Below, piece by piece: positions 18,987-27,871 of a stretch of 35,202 nt of DNA. The notes below the pieces were generated by a model. The model did not search any database. It saw only the letters and a list, made by a program, of their open reading frames with translations, and was not told where the DNA came from. The stretch is from Paulinella micropora (taxonomy: Eukaryota; Cercozoa; Imbricatea; Euglyphida): positions 64,830-100,031 of the forward strand of contig BJOX01000190.1 in the NCBI GenBank assembly GCA_009731375.1. Reading direction: 5' to 3'. The stretch's first letter is position 1, and every line of letters begins with the position of its first letter. The position numbers were made by a program, and so were the translations under genes.

Positions 18987-21900
18987 ACAAATGAGAACAA
19001 AAACGAGACAAGTAAGCATGAAGTAAATAAGAGAGAGAAAGAATTACACGTAGATATAGTATTATATGAAGCTTACCCCAGAAAGTCAGACAAACCTAGA
19101 AAGATAGGAATCAAGCTTTTTCACTATGCCTGTGGGCATTATGGGTTAACAAAGATGCGCCTATTGGCAAAAATTTTGAACATTAAGTTAGTTGGTGACG
19201 AGAGCGATGTGAGATTTTGCGAATCTTGCATGATAGGAAAGTCTAAACGTTTGCCACGTTTTGCAGTTAATACAATAGAAAGAGCCCAAAAGCCAGGTAT
19301 AATTCTACACATAGACACATCAGGACCGTGGGCAACTAGATCAATAGGTGGTAAACGGTATAAATTTTCGGTCACCGACGACTACTCACTGTTCATTCTT
19401 GACTTTTATTTAGCCCATAAGAATGAGTTTGTAGATTGCTTAAAACAAGCTGTAGCCTTTTATGAGAGACAGACAGGAAACAAAGTAAAGGAAATTCGCG
19501 CAGATCAAGAATTCCATATTCCGGAGGAAGTCATTAAGTGGTGGAAAAATATTCGCTTTATTTGGAAAACCTCCGCGACAAACGATAAAGACGGGAATCC
19601 TATTGCGGAAAAAGTGAATGATATTACGGCGGGGCCTGCACGAGCAATGAGATATCACGCTAAATTACCGCCGCAATTCTGGGCAGAATTAGAACACGCA
19701 GCAACAACCATTCACAACATACTACCGGCAATTCACGGGGAACGCAAAGGAATTTCGCCTTATGAGCAGCTGTTAGGTAGAAAACCAACACTCTTTCATT
19801 TAAAACCAATAGGATGTATGGGTGTGTTACATATACCTAAGACTAAAGTGCGGAAGGGAGAGTACAGAGGGAAAAAGGTGATGCTAGTAGGATATGATCT
19901 ATTTCGGGAACTATACCGCGTATGGGATGGTAAGAAGATAATTTCCGGAGTGAGAGATGTGAGATTTAATATTCACAAAATCGGTAAACAAGCTCATCCT
20001 CCTAAACTAGTGTCGTGGGATAATGATGACTCTGAGGGGGAGAATGAGAATGAGAGCGAGCAACCACACACATCTCCACAAGCGTCACCAACCCAATCAC
20101 CACCCCAATCACCACCTCAATCACCTAAGTCACCGCACAACGTCAACAACGACCACCCAACAACACACTTTGATGAAGTTAGGGGGGAGACAGAGAATGT
20201 TAATATCGATGCGAATGAGAATGAGCATGAAAATGAGCATGTGGAGAAGAATACATTGGATCACAAACATACACGCCTACACACAAGTCCAGAGCCACAT
20301 TATCCACAACAATTACCCCCAGAGCACAAGATCAAACCACAAGAGCATGAAAATGAACAAGATCCAACAGATCCACTAAAAATACATGAAAGAAGAGCAT
20401 ACGAAGAAAAATCACCACCATCTAAGGGATTAACGTGGGAGCAGAGTCAGAGAGTAACGGAGAGTAACATAATCCCCGGTAAAAGGCAGCGCAAGGCAGT
20501 AGAGAGATTTACCCCTAGCAATGAGCCCAAGAGAGAAAAGAGAGAGGCTCAAGAGCTAATAGGTAAGGTAGTAAGAGTGCCCGCGCGTGCATGGGGAGAT
20601 GGATGGGCGAAGAAAAAGTACGGTGAGGGATGGGAGAGCATAGTACGAGTAGGGGTAGTCAGCAGAGTGAGTGACCCCAGAGATAGACTCGTAGTAAGAG
20701 ACAGACCTCAGCCCACCCACATAGTTAAGTTTGAGGACGAAGAAGAACGGATGTTGAATTCGGAAATCCTCAAATACTCCGTGAAAGATCCCGAATACCC
20801 GTTACAAAGTCCCGCTAATATGTTTTTATGCGATGACCGTATGGTGGCAGATGAGATTCGTGATTTTTATTTGTATGTAGATATCAGAGTACCCAAAGAT
20901 GTCATAGAGGAAGGTTTGACAGCTAAAGATGTTTTAGAGGGTATGAAAACAGAGCTAAAAGCTCTTCAATCCTTTAACACATACACATGGGTACCCCATA
21001 AGGAGGCAAGCAAGGCAGGAGTTAGTAAGATAGTTAGATTGACATGGGTTCACAAAGTAAAGTTAGATGAGAACGGGAAAAAGTTCATAAAGTCTCGTTT
21101 AGCTTTACGGGGAGATATGTTAGAACCCGGTGTTAGCTATAACCCAGATCAGCTCTTTGTTCCTTGCGCCGCGCACCATTCACTTTTATTTCTCGCCAAA
21201 CTAGCTGCCTGGCACAAACACAAACTATACGGCATAGATTTTAAAAATGCATACCTAAATGCTCGTATGAATGACCCTGTTTATGCATATGCGCCAGAGA
21301 GTGTAGACAGAGAAGGGCATGAGGGGATGATATGGCGTATAGATGGTGCTTTATATGGTGCACCACAGGCAGGAAGAAGATGGTATGAGATATTAGCACC
21401 CAAGTTAGAGGAGCTAGGTTTTAGGTTGCTAGATTCAGACTTATGTATGTTTGTAGAAAATGATAAAGCTTTGAGAGAGGCGATAGTAGGGATATTTCAT
21501 GTTGATGACTTGTTGTTCACCGCACCAAACAAACAAGCATATGAGCGTTTTGCGTCCGCATTAGAAAAACATTTCCCGCTCAAAAGACTCGGTATTGCCC
21601 GTGAATTCAAAGGAATAGAGATAGAGCAATCGAACGGGAAAATAATTTTGCATCAGCGAAAATATCAGCAGCAGATACTAAAAGAGGTAGGCTACGATTC
21701 TGCTAAACCCGTTAGTACTCCAGCGCAAGAACATTTCACGGAACCGATGTCGGAATCAGCTAGCTTGCGAAAATTTTCAATTCCTAGTCTAGTTGGTCGT
21801 TTGCTATTTCTCGCAAAGATGACAAGACCCGATATAGAACAAGCACTAAATTCGGCAAGTGTCATGCAAACTATCGATAAGGGAATAACTTATGCGATGT

Positions 21901-22460
21901 TAGGCAGAATCTTTCGTTATTTAGTTAACTCTTATCGAGGTTTAGCTTACCATGAGCCTAAGTCAGAGCAAGAAGGGCAAACCTATCCAAAACTTTCCAT
22001 GTGGCCCGACGCGGCTCACAAAGTTTGTAAGAAAACAGGGAAGTCCCGCACTGGATTCGTGATCCTATGGGGCAGCGATCCAGTTGCATGGTTATCAAAG
22101 CGACAGAGTCGCATCGCCCTGAGTTCCAATGATGCTGAAATATTTGCAGCAACTGAGTGCATTAGAGAGGGACTTGCACTAAAACACATTACACAAGAAC
22201 TAAACATAGCCCAAAAGAGCCCGATAGAATTATTCGAGGATAACTCTCAAACAGTCTTAGCGGCAGAGAGGGGTATGTCAGGTAATAGAACTAAACACTT
22301 ACCTTTAGAATTACACTTTATGCACCACCTACAGAGAGACGGTGAGATTAAGTTTGTAAAAGTAGGTACGAAGAAGCAGATAGGTGATGTAATGACAAAA
22401 TATTTACCGAAAGAACAATTCGAGTATTTACTTAACAAATTTACGGTAAAGCTCAAGTAA
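18966..22460 (+). CDS. E1 integrase-reverse transcriptase-RNase H, -1 frame
   Basis: Open from the frameshift site to TAA at 22458-22460. No ATG is needed if it is made by frameshifting; the first ATG is at 19155, inside the integrase zinc domain. The integrase has an HHCC motif (H-x4-H ... CESC), HIDTSGPW, DQEF and IAE with 34 residues between the second Asp and Glu. A long acidic His/Glu/Pro-rich linker (about 20.0-20.4 kb) follows. Reverse transcriptase: VRLTWVHKVKLDE, IDFKNAYLNA, GAPQAGRRWYE, and active site FHVDDLLF at 21498-21509, with His in place of the usual Tyr of YVDD. RNase H: WPDAAHK, SSNDAEI, EDNSQ, and the end KQIGDVMTKYLP. It copies and integrates element DNA. Confidence 0.92.
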   Translation, partial: VEGEGSPTNENKNETSKHEVNKREKELHVDIVLYEAYPRKSDKPRKIGIKLFHYACGHYGLTKMRLLAKILNIKLVGDESDVRFCESCMIGKSKRLPRFAVNTIERAQKPGIILHIDTSGPWATRSIGGKRYKFSVTDDYSLFILDFYLAHKNEFVDCLKQAVAFYERQTGNKVKEIRADQEFHIPEEVIKWWKNIRFIWKTSATNDKDGNPIAEKVNDITAGPARAMRYHAKLPPQFWAELEHAATTIHNILPAIHGERKGISPYEQLLGRKPTLFHLKPIGCMGVLHIPKTKVRKGEYRGKKVMLVGYDLFRELYRVWDGKKIISGVRDVRFNIHKIGKQAHPPKLVSWDNDDSEGENENESEQPHTSPQASPTQSPPQSPPQSPKSPHNVNNDHPTTHFDEVRGETENVNIDANENEHENEHVEKNTLDHKHTRLHTSPEPHYPQQLPPEHKIKPQEHENEQDPTDPLKIHERRAYEEKSPPSKGLTWEQSQRVTESNIIPGKRQRKAVERFTPSNEPKREKREAQELIGKVVRVPARAWGDGWAKKKYGEGWESIVRVGVVSRVSDPRDRLVVRDRPQPTHIVKFEDEEERMLNSEILKYSVKDPEYPLQSPANMFLCDDRMVADEIRDFYLYVDIRVPKDVIEEGLTAKDVLEGMKTELKALQSFNTYTWVPHKEASKAGVSKIVRLTWVHKVKLDENGKKFIKSRLALRGDMLEPGVSYNPDQLFVPCAAHHSLLFLAKLAAWHKHKLYGIDFKNAYLNARMNDPVYAYAPESVDREGHEGMIWRIDGALYGAPQAGRRWYEILAPKLEELGFRLLDSDLCMFVENDKALREAIVGIFHVDDLLFTAPNKQAYERFASALEKHFPLKRLGIAREFKGIEIEQSNGKIILHQRKYQQQILKEVGYDSAKPVSTPAQEHFTEPMSESASLRKFSIPSLVGRLLFLAKMTRPDIEQALNSASVMQTIDKGITYAMLGRIFRYLVNSYRGLAYHEPKSEQEGQTYPKLSMWPDAAHKVCKKTGKSRTGFVILWGSDPVAWLSKRQSRIALSSNDAEIFAATECIREGLALKHITQELNIAQKSPIELFEDNSQTVLAAERGMSGNRTKHLPLELHFMHHLQRDGEIKFVKVGTKKQIGDVMTKYLPKEQFEYLLNKFTVKLK

Positions 22461-22897
22461 TTTCGGGATTTGCGTGTCCACTCACCTATATTTGCTTTGA
22501 GTATTTTGTGCAGTTTGTTGCTTGTTGCAGCAGCTTTGTTTTGCGCAGGGGTCAAGAGCCGTCGAGCCGAGGCTGGGTAGCCGCCTGCCACGCGAGGCCG
22601 GCAGCCGCGAGGCTTTCCCTGGCTAACTTAGCAATTTAAATTCTTTCTATCATTCTTTCTGTCCTAGAATAGGAAATCTAATTTTATTTTATTTTTTGCT
22701 ACCCTCTACGGGAAGCGCTTGCAAATTTTTGAACACATACATACTTCATACATGTTACTGCATGACTACACATATATACATACATAGAGGATGTGATGTA
22801 AATGGGAGTTGATATTTAACCTTCGGGTAACCCATAACTGATCCTCAACACTATTTTTTTCATATTTACACACTAATATAGCCTATGACTTGCGACT
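22461..22897 (+). other. E1 3' noncoding region
   Basis: Between the RNase H stop and the polypurine tract. It includes a GC-rich island (about 22546-22612) in otherwise AT-rich sequence. Just after the stop is a short frame with a hydrophobic run (ALSILCSLLLVAAALF). No gene is claimed. Confidence 0.5.
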
Positions 22898-22906
22898 AAG
22901 GGGGAG
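22898..22906 (+). promoter_or_regulatory. Polypurine tract of E1
   Basis: AAGGGGGAG directly before the 3' LTR (CGTTG), preceded by ACT. E2 has the identical ACTAAGGGGGAG followed by its LTR start CGTT. Plus-strand DNA synthesis would start here. Confidence 0.85.
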
Positions 22907-23220
22907 CGTTGTAATGTACTACTAATACCCGTTACTCCACCTAGACAATTTACCGGTAATTTGGATAGTCTTAGTCATAGGCAGGTTCATAGGCCGGACA
23001 GTTATTAATACCTTTATTACTGACAAGGACACTTTCTAGAGTATTCGCGAATCATAGTCTGGAATGCCTAGAATCAAATGAGTATTACCATTCTGTAAAG
23101 GTCATAACATCATAAATTTGTGTGACCCAAAGTCATTAAAAGTCTTTTCTTCGGTTATCAGGCTATACCCTTAGCGGGGTAGCTTCCCTAAACTCTGCGT
23201 TTGAGTGATAGATTACTTTG
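22907..23220 (+). repeat. 3' LTR of E1 (314 bp)
   Basis: Matches the 5' LTR with two substitutions (CTAC for CTAT near the start, CTAGA for CTAGT) and a replaced block, ATCAGGCTATACCC for ATTCTTTACCC. Followed directly by the target duplication ATTGA. Confidence 0.92.
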
Positions 23221-23296
23221 ATTGAAATACTGGGAAAAAAACTAGGTGCACCTGACACCCGAAATCCGGCTATCCGGGGGGTGATGCCTACAACTT

Positions 23297-23538
23297 ACAC
23301 TACGGGAGATTTTGATTAATTTCTCGTTAAGCAGCTGGTTGATGCCTCAATCCGCGCCCCTCGCCATCAGTTTAATCCTGTTTCCGCCACCCCGTGCCCG
23401 AAATCGTTATCACTCTCTGTTGATACACAAAACTTCAAGTTTCCTCTTACCCTCGAATCCCCGTAACCGCCCCTAGTCACTCAACGTCCACCCGACCTAG
23501 TGTCGGTCTATACTATCTTGAGCGAGTCTTTTCTTCCT
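23297..23538. other. Flanking host or older-repeat sequence between X1 and E2
   Basis: About 240 bp with no reading frame or repeat match inside the window. It lies between the X1 target duplication and the E2 target duplication CATTT (23539-23543). Confidence 0.5.
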
Positions 23539-23543
23539 CATTT

Positions 23544-23930
23544 CTTTGAGCAACTCAGCATGCTCGTTTTGAGAGGCCTTTACCGACTCCTTTCGGAGTC
23601 CACCGGTCCTGTGTCTCTAATACACTGAGTAACCCAACTAAGGGAAAGCAATTTAATAAAGTGATTTCTGACAACTACAGATGACACGTCGCAAAGCTAA
23701 GATAAGCGTAACGGAACTTTCAAAGATTTGAAATATAATGGCTGTCCCTACTTATCTAGAAATTTCTACTAAGACTGATTAAGTTAATACTGCCACTAGA
23801 GTGGCAAAGTATAGTGTCCGCTGTATCACTAAATAATTAAGTGGAATTAGTGCTATCCGTCCTTATGACAAATTAAACTACCCAGGTAACGGTAATTCCG
23901 GGTAACATCGGAAACGAAATAGGAATAACG
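23544..23930 (-). repeat. 3' LTR of E2 (387 bp)
   Basis: In sense orientation it starts CGTTATTCC and ends GCTCAAAG. A perfect 6-bp hairpin with a GAAA loop (23585-23600, sense GACTCC GAAA GGAGTC) lies 41 bases before the end. Confidence 0.92.
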
Positions 23931-23941
23931 CTCCCCCTTAG
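23931..23941 (-). promoter_or_regulatory. Polypurine tract of E2
   Basis: In sense orientation CTAAGGGGGAG directly before the LTR start CGTT, the same as in E1. Confidence 0.85.
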
Positions 23942-24339
23942 TTATTTGTCATAACTACTTCACTATCTTCAGTCAACTCTAACATATAGAAGAAAAAAAT
24001 TTTGAGCGCTTCCCGTTAGGGGTATCAAAAGTCCAGAAAAAATATATATATAAATGTAGTAGAGGTGTGAGAAACAAGTGAAAAGAAAGAAGATTGACAG
24101 TTTATGCGTAGAAATAAAATTCTCCCGCGTCCCCGACCACCAGCCGCCATAAAAGTCTGGTTCGGGTGGCACCGCCACTCCGGGCCCGACAGGCCCCCGG
24201 ATCCCCTGCCACCAACGGCCTCGATCCCTCGATCCGATCCCCAAGAGCGGCCAGCTCAACACCTATAGGAGAGGACACACTCGCACAAAAGAAAACACAA
24301 AGAAAAACAAAACACAAAACATCGGTGAAACACACATAA
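23942..24339 (-). other. E2 3' noncoding region with GC-rich block
   Basis: Holds a GC-rich block (about 24120-24250) in the same relative place as the GC island of E1. A 77-codon frame (24335-24102) starts with a hydrophobic Phe/Cys/Val stretch. There is no recognisable domain, and I do not call it a gene. Confidence 0.45.
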
Positions 24340-27300
24340 TCATTCCGGGGATTCCGGAATGATAACAGTGAATTTGTTCAATAGATATAAGAACTGATCA
24401 CGAGGCAACGGTTTGGTGAGCAAATCACCGATTTGTTTCTTAGTACTGACTTTAATAAACTTAATCTCACCATCTCTCTGTGAATGATGTATGAAATGTA
24501 GTTCGGGAGGTAAATCTTTGGTGCGTGGTCCGGATAATCCCCGTTCAGCTGCGAGAATTGTTTGGGTGTTATCCTCATATAATTCAACCGGACCTTTTTT
24601 CCGGAATTCCGAGTTCCTGTCTAACATGGCCTACAGCTAGACCCTCTCTAATACATTCAGCTGCTGCAAAGATTTCAGCATCATTCGAACTAAGGGCTAT
24701 CCTACTCTGTCTCTTAGAAAGCCAACCTATAGGGTCCCCCCCCCCATAGAATTACGTATCCAGTACGTGACTTTCCGGTTTTAGTGCAAACCTTATGGGC
24801 CGCATCAGGCCACAACGTGACTTTTGGATAGGATTGACCCTCTTCCGAGGATTTAGGCCCGTGAAATGCTAACCCGCGAAATGAGCCGATCAAATACCGC
24901 AATATCCTTCCTAACATGGCATAAGTGACTCCCTTATCTAAGGTCTGCATAACACTAGCTGCATTGAGCGCTTGTTCTATATCCGGCCGAGTCATCTTAG
25001 CTAAATAAAGAAGACTACCAACTATGCTAGCTATAGCGAACTTGCGCAACGCCGCATCATCGGACATAGCTAAAGGCAACTGATCTAGTGCAGGGGTGCT
25101 TACGGGGCGGGACTTATCATACCCAACTCCCTTAACACCTGTAACTGGTATTTACGCTGATGAAGGACGATTCGTCCCCCTTCCTGTGCTATTTCAATCC
25201 CTTTGAACTCCCTAGCAACTCCTAGCAGTTTTAGGGGGAAATGCTTCTCCAAAGCACTTGCAAAATCTTCATACGCCTTTTTGCTAGGCGCCGTAAAGAT
25301 TAAGTCATCCACATGGAAAATCCCCACTATGGCTTCTCTTATGGGCTTCTCTTTCTCAACAAACATACAAAGGTCTGAGTCTAAAAGCCTAAAGCCAAGC
25401 TCCTCTAACTTCGGGGCTAAGATCTCATACCACCTACGGCCTGCCTGCGGCGCGCCATACAAAGCACCATCAATACGCAAAATCATCCCCTCATGCCCCT
25501 CTCTGTCTAACCCATCAGGTGCATAGGCAAACACAGGGTCATGCATTCGCGCATTAAGGTAGGCATTCTTAAAATCAACGCCATACAGCTTATGGCCATG
25601 CCAAGCAGCAAGCTTTGCAAGCATGAGCAGCGAGCGGTGGGCGGCGCAAGGCACAAAGAGTTGGTCAGGGTTGTAACTAACACCTGCCTCTAACATATCA
25701 CCTCTAAGCGCTAATCTAGACTTAACGAACTTACGTCCTTTCTCATCTAGTTTGACTTTATGTACCCATGTCAGCCTAACTACCTTGCTAACTCCGGCCT
25801 CTTGGGCCGTCTTTGGGGACACCCATGTGTAAGTCTTGAAATCCTTAAGGGACTCCAATTCCTTACGCATGCCCTTAAGCACGTCTTTGGCGGACATGCC
25901 CTGCTCAGCTACATCTTTCGGGACACGAACGTTCAGATACAACAAAAGTTCATTCTGTTCATTCATGCAACAATCATAAGACAACATGACAGACTCTCTC
26001 TCTCCGACAGGCAATACGGACTCTTGTGGGATAATGGCGTATTTTTTTATTTCAGAGTCTAACATCTTCTCTAATTTGCCCTCAAAATCAACAAAGTGAG
26101 AAGGTTTTCTCTGTTTACGCACTTTTAATCTCTCTGATGGGTTGCAGGGGTGTCTCACTACCCCTCTACGCTTAACTCTCTCCCACCCCTCTCCGTACTT
26201 CTCTCTTGCCCAGTCCTTGCCCCACTCTGCAGCGGGGGCCTCCACGATCACACCCTCTAGTACTTGAGCTTGTTTGGGCTCTTTCCTCTCTCTTGGTTGG
26301 TTGGTTGGTGCAGTGGGCTGTGCTGTCTGTCGTCTCTCTCTCTTTGTGTGGACTATGTTAGCGGCTGATATACTATCGCTCTGCTCCCACGTCCTACCCT
26401 TACTAGGCTCTTTGTCTTCGTGATAGGCTCTCCTCTCATGCTCTGCCTGTGGGTCTGAAGGGTCTGTGCCTACCTGTGACTGTCCTAGCTCTGTCTCGTG
26501 CGTGTGTGCGGGTGAAGTGGTCGGATGGGGTGTTTCTGCCTGTATGGTGTCGATGTCCTGTGTAGGTACACTATTTGTCTGGATGTCGTGTGGTGTGGTG
26601 TGTTTGTGATCTAAACTATCATCCCCACCATCCCCTCCATGCTCCCCCCTCAACATCATCGCCATCATCGCCCTCCACAACATGGGTCTGTGCTTGTGTG
26701 TGAGTGGGTGTGTGAATCTCGTCATCATCAACATCCCTGTCCTCACTCTCATGGGTTTGTGCTTGTTCGTGAGTGGGTGTGTGTGTCTCGTGAACATCGA
26801 CATCCCTTTTCTCACTCTCCCCCTCAGAAACCTCACCATCCCACTCGACTAGTCTAGGGGGGTGTGCCGCCTTTCCAACCACGTAGGGGTTGAAACGGGC
26901 GTTTCTGACTCCGGCTATGACCTTCCTACCGTCCCAAACACGGTATAACTCTCTGAATAAATCATACCCTAGCAACATAACCCTCTTTCCCCGGAACTCA
27001 CCCTTCCTACCCTTACCGGTGTACATGACTCCCATGCTGCCTACCGGTCTCAGCTGAGTGACTATGGGCTTCCGGCCGAGCAACTGCTCGTATGGCGACA
27101 AACCCTTACGCGGCCCACTAGTGGCCGGTAAAATGTTGTGTATCGTAGTGGCGGCGTGCTCCATTTCGGCCCAAAAGGTTAGAGACAGCTCTGCATGATG
27201 CCTCATTGCCCTTGCGGCCCCGGCGGTTATATCGTTTGCCTTTTCAGCTATGGGGTTACCATCTTTATCCCCAGTGGCTGACGTCTTCCAGATGAACTGG

Positions 27301-27866
27301 ATATGCTTCCACCACTCTATAACTTCTGTTGCTACATCAAATTCCTGATCACATCTCACCTCTCTCACCTTATTTCCTGTCTGTCTCTCATAGAACGCTA
27401 TCGCTTGCTTAAAGCAATCTACCCACTCATTCTTATGAGCTAAGTAATAGTCCTTAATAAAGAGTGAGTAATCGTCAGTAACGCAAAATTTATAATACTT
27501 CCTGTGTAAAGAACGAGTAGCCCATGGACCCTCTGTGTCCATGTGCAAAACTATCCCAGGCTTGTCTGCCCTCTCTATCCTATTAACTTTAAATCTAGCT
27601 AACACTTTTGCCTTGCCTATCATGCAAGACACGCAAAAAGCTACCTTGCTCTCATCTCCCACTAACTTAATGCCTAATGCATTTGCTAAAGCTTTCATCT
27701 TCTTTATATTATAGTGTCCACAGCAATAGTGAAACAACTCTATATCTACCTTCCTAATCTTACCAGGCTTGCGGGGATAGGAAGCATATAGCGTCACTTC
27801 CCCCGTTTTGCCCTCGTTCTGTCTAATCTCTCCTCTCTCCTTTTTGGGGCTTCCCTCCCCTCCTAC
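24340..27866 (-). pseudogene. E2 integrase-RT-RNase H, frameshifted
   Basis: Homologous along its length to the second frame of E1. The integrase part (frame to 26619) keeps the HHCC motif, DTEGPW, DQEF and IAE with the same 34-residue spacing. A frame break near 26640 lies in the acidic His/Thr-rich linker. RT is in the next frame with IDFKNAYLNA-type sequence and FHVDDLIF (25315-25304), again His in YVDD. Further breaks fall near 25120, at a ten-C run (24736-24745) and at a six-T run (24595-24600), before the RNase H end KQIGDLLTKPLP. The -1 entry from protease uses the conserved site at 27866. Catalytic residues are present, so decay is only by small indels. Confidence 0.88.
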
Positions 27867-27871
27867 CCCCT
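27846..27871 (-). promoter_or_regulatory. Putative -1 ribosomal frameshift signal, E2
   Basis: In sense orientation AGG GGG TAG (27871-27863), then GGGGAGGGAAGCCCC (27860-27846), the same stop, spacing and hairpin as in E1. The codon before AGG and the flanking protein differ between the elements, which makes the identity of this short stretch stand out. Confidence 0.6.

Larger units (their letters stand above)
15659..23220 (+). mobile_element. Ty1/copia LTR retrotransposon E1, structurally complete
   Basis: 7.56 kb with LTRs at both ends, a primer-binding site, Gag-protease frame, integrase-RT-RNase H frame and polypurine tract, flanked by a 5-bp target duplication ATTGA (15654-15658 and 23221-23225). 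The empty site is seen in the paralogue at 31671-31919, which reads ATATTGAAATA without the insert. Domain order PR-IN-RT-RH is that of Ty1/copia. Both frames are open, so E1 may be autonomous. The LTRs differ by two substitutions and one short replaced block, so insertion is recent but not brand new. Confidence 0.92.
15490..23292 (-). mobile_element. Solo LTR-like sequence X1, interrupted by copia element E1
   Basis: 15490-15658 plus 23226-23292 (236 bp without the insert) align throughout with 31671-31919. The sequence has canonical TG...CA ends (TGTTAC...CCTACA read on +) and a possible 4-bp target duplication ACTT (15486-15489 and 23293-23296). The other copy lies just 3' of the - strand gypsy element, next to a purine tract, so X1 is best read as a solo gypsy LTR on the - strand. 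It has no internal coding region of its own; everything between is E1 and its target duplication. Confidence 0.65.

Noticed and set aside
18012-19019. 335-codon frame antisense to E1 Gag-protease
   Set aside because: Shadow of the coding strand; Ser/Leu-rich and without recognisable domains. The same applies to 8738-8232 opposite the coiled-coil gene.
25100-26839. E2 RT frame as an independent gene
   Set aside because: It is the middle part of the E2 polyprotein, joined to the integrase frame by a single-base break near 26640.
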